This document shows positions 27,980 to 36,208 of a stretch of DNA of 64,000 bases, in pieces. The stretch is from Psychrobacter glacincola. Lineage in GTDB: Bacteria; Pseudomonadota; Gammaproteobacteria; Pseudomonadales; Moraxellaceae. The notes beneath the pieces are model-generated. The model searched no databases, was not told where the DNA came from, and saw only the letters and a program-made list of their open reading frames with translations. Within the stretch, counting starts at the first letter, position 1, and each line of letters opens with the position of its first letter. The DNA lies in NCBI GenBank assembly GCA_001411745.2, contig LIQB01000003.2:81743-145742 (forward strand). Reading direction: 5' to 3'. The position numbers were made by a program, and so were the translations under genes.

Positions 27980-28015
27980 AACCTTAACGTATCACAACAT
28001 TTAAGGACGCTAAGT

Positions 28016-29716
28016 ATGACAGTAGATAAGCCTTGGCTGGCGCAATATCCAGAAAACGTACCCAAGACCATTAATCCTGATCAATATGAGAGCCTCATAG
28101 AGCTGTATGAGGAATGTTTCAATCGTTTTCGTATGCATCCTATGACTATTTGTATGGGTGTCACTCATACTTATGGTGATGTGGATAAAGCCTCACTTGC
28201 CGTTGCCGCATGGTTACAAGCGCAAGGCATTCCTAAAGGCAGTGTGGTTGCACTCATGATGCCAAACGTGCCGCAATATCTGCCAACGATGATTGGTATT
28301 TTGCGAGCGGGTTATGTGTGTACCCCAGTTAACCCACTTTATACTGGTCGTGAATTACGCCATCAATTAAATGATTCTGGCGCTCAGGTTATTTTTGTGG
28401 TTGATAACTTTGCTCAAGCACTTGAGCAGGTCATTGAAGAAACCGACATCAAGCGTATTGTCCTCTCGAAAATGGGCGATATGATGGGGTTAAAGGGTAT
28501 TTTGGTCAATACGGTTATCCGTCAGGTCAAACGCTTAGTGCCTAAATATAACCTGAATGACCCTAAATACGATGTGACCAAGTTTCCTGATGTGCTGAAG
28601 AAAGGCAAAAACTTGCCTATCCAATCACCAAAAACCACATTACAACAAAAAGCAATTTTGCAATATACTGGTGGAACGACTGGTTTGTCGAAAGGCGCTG
28701 TTTTGACTCAGCGTAACGTTGTCGCCGCTGCGATGCAGTCAGAAGCTTGGTACCGCCCTATCACCTCAGATATTAATGAGGTCTATATCAATATGGTGAT
28801 GGCGTTACCGCTTTATCATATTTTTGCCTTTATGCTGACCCTGTTAGGCATGCGCTCAGGTTACACCTTTATCTTGATTCCTAACCCACGCGATATGCCG
28901 GGCTTTGTTAAAACGCTGTCAAAACAGCCGTTCCATATATTGCCAGCAGTGAATACTTTGTTTAAAGGCTTGCTTGACCAACCAACCTTTAAAGACTTGG
29001 ACTTTAGCTCACTGCGCATCTCTCAAGCAGGTGGTATGGCAGCAACTGAACAAACAGCGGCGCGCTGGTTAGAAGTCACTGGTTGCCCGATGGTCGAAGG
29101 TTGGGGGATGACTGAAGGGGTTGCAGCTGGTACGGCTAACGTCATCACTGATCGCAAATTTAACGGTACGATTGGTATACCAGTCCCTAGCGTAGATATT
29201 ATTGTTGTTGATGATGAAGGTAATCGTGTCGGCTTACATCAAGCTGGCGAGATGTGCATTAAAGGTCCAAACATCACTTCAGGCTATTTTAATAAAGACA
29301 ATAGCAATGACTTTACCAGCGATGGTTACTTCCGTACTGGCGATATCATCAGTATGGATGAACAGGGCTATATCACTTTACTTGATCGCAAAAAAGATAT
29401 GATTTTGGTTTCAGGCTTTAACGTCTTCCCAAATGAAATCGAGTCAGTCATGCTAGATTATAAAGGCATCATTGATTGCGCAGTGATCGGTATTCCTGAT
29501 GACCACCAAGGCGAAGCAGTCAAAATTTATATCGTCCCTGCTGATAATAATGTTACCAAGAGTGATATTAAAGAATTTGCTTTGGACAATTTGACTGGTT
29601 ATAAATGCCCACGTCATATCGAATTTGTCAGCGAGTTGCCAAAGAGTAATGTGGGTAAAATATTGCGTCAAAAGTTACGTGAAAAGCATCTGTCCGATAG
29701 CCCTCAAACCCTGTAG
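28016..29716 (+). CDS. fadD: Long-chain fatty acid-CoA ligase (copy 2)
   Basis: A 566-residue paralog of the gene at 25682, with the same motifs: YTGGTTGLSKGA, EGWGMTEG, GYFRTGDI, LLDRKKDMILVSG and SNVGKILRQKL. The two proteins are close to identical over long stretches, with differences grouped near residues 1-50, 180-215 and 390-440. Parts of the DNA are almost identical, including silent sites. AAGGACGCTAAGT before the ATG mirrors the copy 1 leader. It ends at a strong shared terminator. The pair could differ in chain-length preference or expression. Confidence 0.95.
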   Translation: MTVDKPWLAQYPENVPKTINPDQYESLIELYEECFNRFRMHPMTICMGVTHTYGDVDKASLAVAAWLQAQGIPKGSVVALMMPNVPQYLPTMIGILRAGYVCTPVNPLYTGRELRHQLNDSGAQVIFVVDNFAQALEQVIEETDIKRIVLSKMGDMMGLKGILVNTVIRQVKRLVPKYNLNDPKYDVTKFPDVLKKGKNLPIQSPKTTLQQKAILQYTGGTTGLSKGAVLTQRNVVAAAMQSEAWYRPITSDINEVYINMVMALPLYHIFAFMLTLLGMRSGYTFILIPNPRDMPGFVKTLSKQPFHILPAVNTLFKGLLDQPTFKDLDFSSLRISQAGGMAATEQTAARWLEVTGCPMVEGWGMTEGVAAGTANVITDRKFNGTIGIPVPSVDIIVVDDEGNRVGLHQAGEMCIKGPNITSGYFNKDNSNDFTSDGYFRTGDIISMDEQGYITLLDRKKDMILVSGFNVFPNEIESVMLDYKGIIDCAVIGIPDDHQGEAVKIYIVPADNNVTKSDIKEFALDNLTGYKCPRHIEFVSELPKSNVGKILRQKLREKHLSDSPQTL

Positions 29717-29736
29717 TGCATAGATTTTAGATGTTT

Positions 29737-29798
29737 AAAAAGAAGACAATAAAAAACCCTCAACCTTAATGCTGAGGGTTTTTTATTGTCTTCTTTTT
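29737..29798. terminator. Bidirectional terminator after fadD copy 2
   Basis: A perfect 26-base inverted repeat with arms AAAAAGAAGACAATAAAAAA-CCCTCA and its complement, loop ACCTTAATGC. It separates fadD copy 2 from the convergent SDR gene. Confidence 0.94.
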
Positions 29799-29842
29799 GA
29801 CTTCATTGCTGTTGATACCAAAGCAATGAAGTCAACTAGTTA

Positions 29843-30712
29843 CTAATTGACTTTATTGACCACTTGCAATGGCAAATGCTTCATTGCTTGACCGACAATC
29901 GACCATGGTAGACTTGGTACACAAGCTTCATCGACCCCAGCCTCAATCGCTGCAACGATGGATTTGGTGCCCGTATCGGCATCCACTTCAAACGGTAGTG
30001 GTTTGGCATTTTCATTAATTTCAGTACGGATATAACCTGGATAAATGGTCGAGACTTTAATGGGCAATTTGGTTAATAACATATCAGCACGAATGCCTTC
30101 TGCCAGATGAGCCAGACCCGCCTTACTTGCGCCATAAGCGGTCAAATGCTTAGGCAGTCCACGCATTGCTGACATGCTTGATATCACCACCAGATGACCA
30201 CTGTTTTGTGCGCGGAATATATTCATCGCCGCTTCACATTGCGCGAGCGCAGAGACAAAGTTAATCTCAACGGTACGGCGGTTGGTATCGAAGCGCCCTT
30301 TACCAATACGGCGACTATCCCCGACTCCTGCATTGACCACGACACGATCGATATGACCAAAGTCAGTTGCGAACGCATCAAATACATCGAATATTGCATC
30401 ATAGTCGCTGACATCTAATGCTCGATATTCAACACGAATATCAGGATACGCTGCCATTAACTCTGATTGTAGACTTTCTAGACGGTCGGTACGACGCGCG
30501 CAAATCGCCAAATTATAGCCAAGCTTGGCAAACAATCTTGCCATGCCTTCGCCCAATCCTGAGCTGGCACCCGTGATTAATACTGTTTTACCACGACCAA
30601 TCTGCTGCTTACTTAAACCTTTTAGGTATCGTGCGGGCTGAATTGCGCTAAATAGCTGATTTTTACTTTGTTTGGCGCTTCTAGTGACTAAATTGATCAA
30701 TTTATTTTGCAT
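29843..30712 (-). CDS. SDR family oxidoreductase
   Basis: A 289-residue short-chain dehydrogenase with a 40-residue basic N-terminal extension before the core. The cofactor motif TGASSGLG lies at 48-55, a basic CARRTDR at 71-77 follows the second strand and suggests NADPH, NAG is at 127-129, Ser178-179, and the catalytic YGASK at 193-197. Its neighbours handle fatty acids, and the class includes lipid-active reductases, so a lipid substrate is plausible. The start ATG has an AGGACGTTCT upstream on the minus strand. Confidence 0.88.
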   Translation of the reverse strand: MQNKLINLVTRSAKQSKNQLFSAIQPARYLKGLSKQQIGRGKTVLITGASSGLGEGMARLFAKLGYNLAICARRTDRLESLQSELMAAYPDIRVEYRALDVSDYDAIFDVFDAFATDFGHIDRVVVNAGVGDSRRIGKGRFDTNRRTVEINFVSALAQCEAAMNIFRAQNSGHLVVISSMSAMRGLPKHLTAYGASKAGLAHLAEGIRADMLLTKLPIKVSTIYPGYIRTEINENAKPLPFEVDADTGTKSIVAAIEAGVDEACVPSLPWSIVGQAMKHLPLQVVNKVN

Positions 30713-30823
30713 AGAACGTCCTGTTTACATCCATATTATATGAAGTTGACAGTCTATAATATCGCAAATTGATAAGTGCGGCTTGTCTGTCATAAAAATA
30801 CACAAAAATTACTCAAAAGTTAT

Positions 30824-30858
30824 CATAGCCGATTTTAATAACATAAAAATCGGCTATG
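30824..30858 (-). terminator. Hairpin downstream of histidine phosphatase gene
   Basis: CATAGCCGATTTT and its near-perfect complement AAAAATCGGCTATG flank an eight-base loop, 90 bases after the phosphatase stop codon. On the minus strand a short TTTT follows after six bases, so terminator strength is uncertain. Confidence 0.6.
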
Positions 30859-30949
30859 TATTTAGAGTAGCCATTTTATCCTGATGTTAATCACGGCTTA
30901 ATCACTGCTTAATTATGTCCTTGATGTCTTACCGCCATCACATGCTATG

Positions 30950-31708
30950 TTATCGCCACGTCACGAAGCGTTTGCCATCAGCAAATAAGTGGCTGTACTC
31001 ATTTAAAGACAATAGCCGTGTACTCTGAGCTTTTAAAGTAACAGACGTTACGCCCGTATTAACCAAGCTTTTATTAATTTGATACGCAGTCTGACTGCCT
31101 TGTTGTAATAACTGCGCGGTAATAGCCGAAATAATGCCGCCCGAAGTAAACACCAGCACCGTACTATCACGCTCTAAATTCAGATTAGCCACTTGCAAAC
31201 GCACTTGCTCAAGCGCTTGTTTTGCCCGCTCATTAAATTGTGGCCAGCTCTCAATATAATCACCGTCATTGTCACCTGCATGCCAGCGCTGCATCGCAGC
31301 ATCAAACAATTCGGCTAAACGCATAGACGGCACTTCTGCTTGCGCAATCTCAGCCGCAATAGCACCTTTACTCATAAAAGCAGGATTAGACTTTATAAAC
31401 ACGTCTTTATGATTAAATTCATCAAATTGTGGCAGTACATAGCTATCCGGTGCACTTATATCGATCGCAGACTTACTAGAGATATTGCTATCGCTATCAA
31501 AAAATGACTGATAACGCTGCCAAAAATGATGTGCAGAGTCTTGCTGCCTAACCAAACTACCAGTAAAAATCGCATCGATTCGACGCTGAGTCGTCGCATA
31601 ATGCTGACCTAGCATCTGCGCTTGCTTGCCACCCAGCTCTGAGAGTCGATCGTAATTCTCTTGTCCAAATGACGCTTGACCATGACGGGCCAAAAGTATG
31701 GTTGTCAT
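30950..31708 (-). CDS. Histidine phosphatase (PGAM-like) family protein
   Basis: A phosphatase/mutase-superfamily protein of about 252 residues. The phosphohistidine motif is LARHGQASFG near residue 9, and the late VLVFTSGGIISA region corresponds to the second-histidine position of the family, but the usual His is replaced (SGG rather than GHG or SHG). This may reduce or alter activity. The frame is open from a GTG at 31732, but AAGG sits nine bases before the ATG at 31708, so I use the latter. It is followed by genes for lipid metabolism on the same strand upstream, with a MITE-like element between. Confidence 0.8.
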   Translation of the reverse strand: MTTILLARHGQASFGQENYDRLSELGGKQAQMLGQHYATTQRRIDAIFTGSLVRQQDSAHHFWQRYQSFFDSDSNISSKSAIDISAPDSYVLPQFDEFNHKDVFIKSNPAFMSKGAIAAEIAQAEVPSMRLAELFDAAMQRWHAGDNDGDYIESWPQFNERAKQALEQVRLQVANLNLERDSTVLVFTSGGIISAITAQLLQQGSQTAYQINKSLVNTGVTSVTLKAQSTRLLSLNEYSHLFADGKRFVTWR

Positions 31709-31753
31709 AAAATATTGCCTTATTAATCGCACTCTTATAATTTTTCAACGTAC

Positions 31754-31927
31754 TAGGGCGTGTCCTCATTTTAAAAATGGTGAAAAAAATGAGATAAATT
31801 GCTGCCAAACAAGGAAAATAGCGCAAATAATATCGAGATATTCATAAGCTATTTGAAGCAGTTTGGCAAAATTCAGCCATTTTTAACCCATTTAGAGAAT
31901 GCTCGATTGAATTGAGGACATGCCCTA
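31754..31927 (+). mobile_element. MITE-like element, full-length copy A
   Basis: About 174 bases bounded by TA on both sides. The ends GGGCGTGTCCTCATTTT and (reverse complement of the right end) GGGCATGTCCTCAATTC form imperfect terminal inverted repeats. It has no coding capacity. Its body aligns along the full length, by eye about 80 percent, with the reverse complement of the element at 39168-39341. Flanking TA is the target duplication expected of IS630/Tc1-type transposases, so a non-autonomous element mobilised in trans is likely. It lies between the phosphotransferase and histidine phosphatase genes. Confidence 0.8.
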
Positions 31928-31948
31928 GATTTTCAATTTTTAATTTGC

Positions 31949-33226
31949 TTACTCTTCAGCTTTAGGTGCGCTTTGTCCAAAATAGCTCTTTGGTAAGATA
32001 CCTTTAATCACAGCCTGTATAGGACTTGGCAACTGCTCAATCATCGCAGCATCAACACCCATATCCTGTAGATGCGGCTGTACTCGGCTAGTAAACAAAA
32101 TCTTACCTTCATATTGAGCAATCAGTTTAAGACATTTGGCATGTAGTACGTGTACAATAATCCAGAAATTTTTAAAGGCTGGATTGGTCGTTTGTTTATG
32201 ATAGTAGCGATAATAAATTTGTTGAACGATACCCGCTAGACGGAACAGACCAAACACTTCATAAAACGTCCAGTTGTCTATCTCTAGACCTGTCTGCTCA
32301 AGATAATAAGCAACCACCTTATCGCGAGTCATCATGCCTTTTAAATGGGTGGGCTGACGGCGTGACTGCTGCATAATGATGTTGTCATCTTCTTCAATCC
32401 AATACGCCAATGCGCTGCCCAAATCCATCAAAGGATCGCCCAAGGTCGCCATTTCCCAGTCGAGTACGCCGATCACCTTGGTCGGATCTGCTGCATCCAA
32501 AATCACATTATCAAAGCGCCAATCGTTATGAATGAGACAAGTCTTACTATCAGCAGGCGTATGCTTACCGAGCCATTGACGTACTAAGGCAAAACTTGGG
32601 ACGTTAGGGGTTTTGGCTTTGACATAACGCTTGTCCCAACCTGCCACTTGGCGCTCGCAATAACCTTCACCGCGTCCAAGATTGACCAAATCAGGATGCG
32701 CTTTATAATCGACTTGATGCAATTCAATCAAAGCATCGATAACATTGGTACATAATGCACGCGTTTGCTCTTCGTTTAAATCGATGCCTTTTGGCAAATT
32801 GGCACGAGGAATGATACCTTCCATACGCTCCATGACATAAAAGTCTGCACCGATGACGGACTCATCCGTACATAGCGCGACCATTTTAGGCACATAAGGA
32901 TAAGCATCTTTTAAGGATTTTTGCACCGTATATTCGCGCACCATGTCGTGTGCTGATTTTGCTTTGGTGCCTTTTGGTGGACGGCGTAAAATTAAATCTT
33001 GGCTTTTACCTTCGCCTTCATATTGCAAACGATAGGTCCAGTTTGATGCGCCACCTGAAAATTGAGTAACGATAGGCTCGCCTTCTATATCGACGCCTTG
33101 AGCACGTAGCCATGAGCTGACCGCTTTGACATCAAGCTCTTCGCCATCACGAACCTCGCCGCCTTTATCTAAGATTTTATTAGCTACTTCTTTGACGGTA
33201 GTGTTGCTTTGATTAGCAGTTGCCAT
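31949..33226 (-). CDS. APH-like phosphotransferase family protein (ACAD10/11-type)
   Basis: A 425-residue cytoplasmic protein of the aminoglycoside phosphotransferase/choline kinase superfamily. It shows GGASNWTYRL near 58-67 (nucleotide loop), a conserved VMERMEG, the Brenner-type catalytic motif LIHNDWRFDNVIL, and GVLDWEMATLGDPLMDLG with the metal-binding Asp. This subgroup is regularly encoded beside acyl-CoA dehydrogenases. In mammalian ACAD10/11 the two are fused and act on 4-hydroxy fatty acids, with the kinase phosphorylating the 4-hydroxyacyl-CoA. The acyl-CoA dehydrogenase gene is 152 bases upstream, so the same two-step route is a sound inference. Confidence 0.88.
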   Translation of the reverse strand: MATANQSNTTVKEVANKILDKGGEVRDGEELDVKAVSSWLRAQGVDIEGEPIVTQFSGGASNWTYRLQYEGEGKSQDLILRRPPKGTKAKSAHDMVREYTVQKSLKDAYPYVPKMVALCTDESVIGADFYVMERMEGIIPRANLPKGIDLNEEQTRALCTNVIDALIELHQVDYKAHPDLVNLGRGEGYCERQVAGWDKRYVKAKTPNVPSFALVRQWLGKHTPADSKTCLIHNDWRFDNVILDAADPTKVIGVLDWEMATLGDPLMDLGSALAYWIEEDDNIIMQQSRRQPTHLKGMMTRDKVVAYYLEQTGLEIDNWTFYEVFGLFRLAGIVQQIYYRYYHKQTTNPAFKNFWIIVHVLHAKCLKLIAQYEGKILFTSRVQPHLQDMGVDAAMIEQLPSPIQAVIKGILPKSYFGQSAPKAEE

Positions 33227-33278
33227 ATGACATTCCTTATCGTGTGGTCAATTATATTTATCAATGAATATAGGGCTG

Positions 33279-33312
33279 GAAATTCACTATTAACGGTGTA
33301 ATAGTGAATTTC
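33279..33312. repeat. Perfect 14-bp inverted repeat inside the ACAD-kinase operon
   Basis: GAAATTCACTATTA and its exact complement TAATAGTGAATTTC flank the six-base loop ACGGTG. It lies between the acyl-CoA dehydrogenase stop and the phosphotransferase start and lacks a T-tract on either strand, so it is not a usual terminator. Possible roles are an operator or an mRNA stability hairpin. Confidence 0.7.
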
Positions 33313-33378
33313 AATGAGAAATTAATTCAAGCAAATGCTCATTTAAATCAATTTCTATAAATTTATGAATAACTAAAC

Positions 33379-34656
33379 TTAGGATTTACCAGATTTAGAA
33401 GGGCGACTAAAACCTTGACGCTTTAATTCTAACTTAGCAATCATCGTTTTATGCACTTCATCAGGACCATCGGCTAAGCGCAATGCTCGAGCTTGCGCAA
33501 AGAATGCAGGCAACATCGTATCTTGGCAAACGCCCATACCACCATGAATCTGAATCGCCATATCGACCACTTCTTGTAGCACGGTTGGCGCAACCACTTT
33601 AATAGCAGAGATTTCAGTCAATGCTGCTTTTGTGCCTTGCGCATCCATTTTTTGCGCTGCATATAGTGTCAATAAACGCGCTTGGTCAACCTTAATACGT
33701 GCCTCAGCGATACGCTCAAAGTTACCACCCAGTTGTAATAATGGCTTACCAAAAGCGGTACGCTCCATGCCGCGCTTAACAGCCAGCTCTAGCGACTTTT
33801 CGGCAGCGCCAATACAACGCATGCAATGATGAATACGACCTGGTCCTAGGCGACCTTGCGCAATCTCAAAGCCCATGCCTGGTCCACCGATAAAGTGACT
33901 GACGGGCACACGTACATTATCAAAGCTGACTTCACCATGGCCGTGCGGCGCATCATAATCGCCAAATACTTTCAGCATACGCTCGATGGTGACACCCGCT
34001 GTCTTTGCTGGCACCAATACCATCGAATGTTGATGATGACGGTCTTTATTCTCATCAGGCGTGTACGCCATCACAATCAAAATATCGACCGCAGGGTCGC
34101 CAAGACCCGATGACCACCATTTACTGCCATTGATAATAATCTCATCGCCATCAACCACAGCTGTCGCTTGCATATTGGTGGCATCACTGGAGGCGACATC
34201 AGGCTCAGTCATACAAAATACCGAACGCGTTTTACCTTCTAAGATTGGCGTTAGCCATTTGTCTTGCTGCTCCTGTGTGCCATAGCGCCATAACAGCTCC
34301 ATATTACCGCTATCAGGGGCATTACAGTTAAAGACATAAGGCGCTAATAAACTGCGTCCAGTCAGCTCGGCAATCGGTGCATAATCGGTCACCGACAGCC
34401 CTGCCCCTAGCGTGTCATCTGGTAAAAATAAATTCCATAGACCGGCTTCGCGTGCTTGTTTACGCAAACTCTCGTATTTTTCTGGCCATTGCCAATTTTT
34501 CCAATTACCGTCTGGGTTTTGCGCATGACAATCCGCCCAAAACTGTGCTTCTATTGGTTCAATATGAGTTTCGATAAATGCTTTGACTTTGGCATGCATG
34601 GTTTGACCATGTTCGGTGGCGGTAAACATCAATGTATTTTCAGACATAGCTGGCAT
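33379..34656 (-). CDS. acyl-CoA dehydrogenase family protein (ACAD10/11-type)
   Basis: A flavoprotein of 425 residues with the N-terminal helical domain (FIETHIEPIEAQFWADC), the mid-domain VFCMTEPDVASSDATNMQ and IINGSKWWSSGLGDP that bind FAD, the C-terminal helices, and the late GGMGVCQDTMLPAFFAQARALRLADGPDEVH signature. The last block and the neighbouring kinase-like gene place it in the ACAD10/11 branch, which handles 4-hydroxy and long or branched acyl-CoA. MPAMSENTLMF offers a second ATG three codons in. The GGATGCC before the first ATG is a plausible ribosome binding site. Confidence 0.92.
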   Translation of the reverse strand: MPAMSENTLMFTATEHGQTMHAKVKAFIETHIEPIEAQFWADCHAQNPDGNWKNWQWPEKYESLRKQAREAGLWNLFLPDDTLGAGLSVTDYAPIAELTGRSLLAPYVFNCNAPDSGNMELLWRYGTQEQQDKWLTPILEGKTRSVFCMTEPDVASSDATNMQATAVVDGDEIIINGSKWWSSGLGDPAVDILIVMAYTPDENKDRHHQHSMVLVPAKTAGVTIERMLKVFGDYDAPHGHGEVSFDNVRVPVSHFIGGPGMGFEIAQGRLGPGRIHHCMRCIGAAEKSLELAVKRGMERTAFGKPLLQLGGNFERIAEARIKVDQARLLTLYAAQKMDAQGTKAALTEISAIKVVAPTVLQEVVDMAIQIHGGMGVCQDTMLPAFFAQARALRLADGPDEVHKTMIAKLELKRQGFSRPSKSGKS

Positions 34657-34798
34657 CCTTTTCCTTGCTGATGGTTAATGATTTTCATCACGTTCACATA
34701 AAGCTTTTATAAAAAGCCCAATGCTAATTTTATAGTGTACGTGCGTATACTCTGTTCTGTATGCCACATTTATAACACAGCATTTATGAATAAACAGC

Positions 34799-34830
34799 AA
34801 AAAGGCGCGACCCGCTAGGACACGCCTTTT
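34799..34830 (-). terminator. Terminator of the SohB-type gene
   Basis: AAAAGGCG and CGCCTTTT form the stem; on the minus strand the stem is followed by a T-run. It sits about 45 bases after the peptidase stop codon. One arm includes AGGACACGCC, the same decamer as the MITE-like element end, which may be coincidence. Confidence 0.75.
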
Positions 34831-34874
34831 ACAAAATACAAACAATGCATCTATTTAGAGTGGAAAACTGAAAA

Positions 34875-35855
34875 CTACTTTAGGATATTTAAACGACTAT
34901 TAAAATCAAAACGTGCCAATGCATCTGGTAGTTTATCAATCGCCATATTCACCGTTGCTTCGGCAGCTTGTGACAATCCTAGCTTCTCTGCGAGCGTTGG
35001 CTTTTGACGGGAATGCAGCGCATAGACTTCATTGTCTTCCATACGCTCTAAAATATAGCTGTCTGAGGTTTGTAGGCTATCAATTAATTTGAGTTTCAGC
35101 GCATCTTCACCATACCAATGCTCGCCTGTTGCGACTTTCGCGACATCCAATGCTGGACGATAGGTGTTCACGAAATGTTTGAATAACTCATGCGTTTGCT
35201 CAAGCTCTTCTTGGTATTTGGCACGGTCGTCAGCGTCATTTTCGCCAAACATAGTGACAGTACGTTTATAGTCACCAGCGGTAAACATCTCATAATCGAC
35301 GTCATGATTTTTTAGCCATTTATGAAAGTTTGGCAACTGTGATACCACACCGATTGAGCCAATAATGGCAAAGGGCGCAGCCACTACGTTATCCGCCACA
35401 CACGCCATCATATAACCACCACTGGCCGCGACTTTATCAACACAGACTGTTAGTTTTAAACCAGCCTCTTTTAGACGTGCCAATTGCGCTGCTGCCAAAC
35501 CATAACCATGAACCAAGCCGCCACCTGATTCAAGACGTACCACGACTTCATCACCTTTATTTGCGCTGCTGATTAATGTGCTGATTTCTTCGCGTAAATG
35601 CTTGACTGCCGTGGCTTTGATATCACCGTCAAAGTCGAGAACGAAAACTTGAGATTTATTATCACTGTTTTTTTTCTTATTTTTGCTTTTTGCCTTCAAT
35701 GCTTGCTTGGCTTTTTTAGCCATTACTTTTTTGAATTGCTTAAGCGCGGCTTTACCTTGAGTGGCCTCCATTAAGTCTTCACGGCGTTGTTCTTGGCTTT
35801 TATTTAGATGAACAACTTGTAGCTCAATAGGGTTCTTAGCAGGGTGAAAAAGCAT
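34875..35855 (-). CDS. sohB: S49 family peptidase, SohB-like, without N-terminal membrane segment
   Basis: A 326-residue serine peptidase of the signal-peptide-peptidase A/SohB family. The catalytic dyad is Ser145 in VAASGGYMMA and Lys197 in GDYKRTVTMFG; the strand LRLESGGGLVHGYG precedes it. SohB proteins have an N-terminal transmembrane segment, but here the reading begins MLFHPAKNPIELQ and an in-frame TAA lies five codons before the ATG, so no membrane anchor can be added. A strongly basic, Lys-rich stretch (about 38-63) follows, as in other SohB proteins. AAGGAATACTACTC precedes the ATG. The enzyme may be cytoplasmic or peripherally membrane bound through its basic region. Confidence 0.85.
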   Translation of the reverse strand: MLFHPAKNPIELQVVHLNKSQEQRREDLMEATQGKAALKQFKKVMAKKAKQALKAKSKNKKKNSDNKSQVFVLDFDGDIKATAVKHLREEISTLISSANKGDEVVVRLESGGGLVHGYGLAAAQLARLKEAGLKLTVCVDKVAASGGYMMACVADNVVAAPFAIIGSIGVVSQLPNFHKWLKNHDVDYEMFTAGDYKRTVTMFGENDADDRAKYQEELEQTHELFKHFVNTYRPALDVAKVATGEHWYGEDALKLKLIDSLQTSDSYILERMEDNEVYALHSRQKPTLAEKLGLSQAAEATVNMAIDKLPDALARFDFNSRLNILK

Positions 35856-36208
35856 GAGTAGTATTCCTTACATGATTAGAATAATTTTAATAAGATTTTA
35901 TAAGTGAGCCTGATATGTGCACAGTGGCTGATATTTTCAAGCAAAATGACAATATTTAACCCAATGCAAATGTTACTGAATAAATACGCCCATTACTGAT
36001 CCTTTCCTACGCTTTGATTGGACGCCACTGGTTGTATAACAAGGGCAGATTAGGCATAATATGCGTTTACATCAAATTTTCTGTAGCCAACGTGATGACC
36101 ATTTGTCTTAATCGCGGTGTTTGTGCGTTTTTAGCGGATAGCTTGAATCGTACAGCAATGGCTGCATTATTGTATTTCGAATTGGGCTGACAACTGGATA
36201 ATTATATT
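35856..36208. other. Divergent intergenic region between sohB-like gene and aspS
   Basis: About 350 bases with no supported gene. It should hold both promoters. I see no T-box or other recognisable leader upstream of aspS. Confidence 0.5.

Larger units (their letters stand above)
27380..28015. other. Intergenic region between the two fadD copies
   Basis: About 635 very AT-rich bases. It contains the terminator of copy 1 (27397-27432) and the likely promoter of copy 2 (27951-27979). The middle holds no supported gene or RNA; its low GC contrasts with the flanking genes. Confidence 0.6.
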
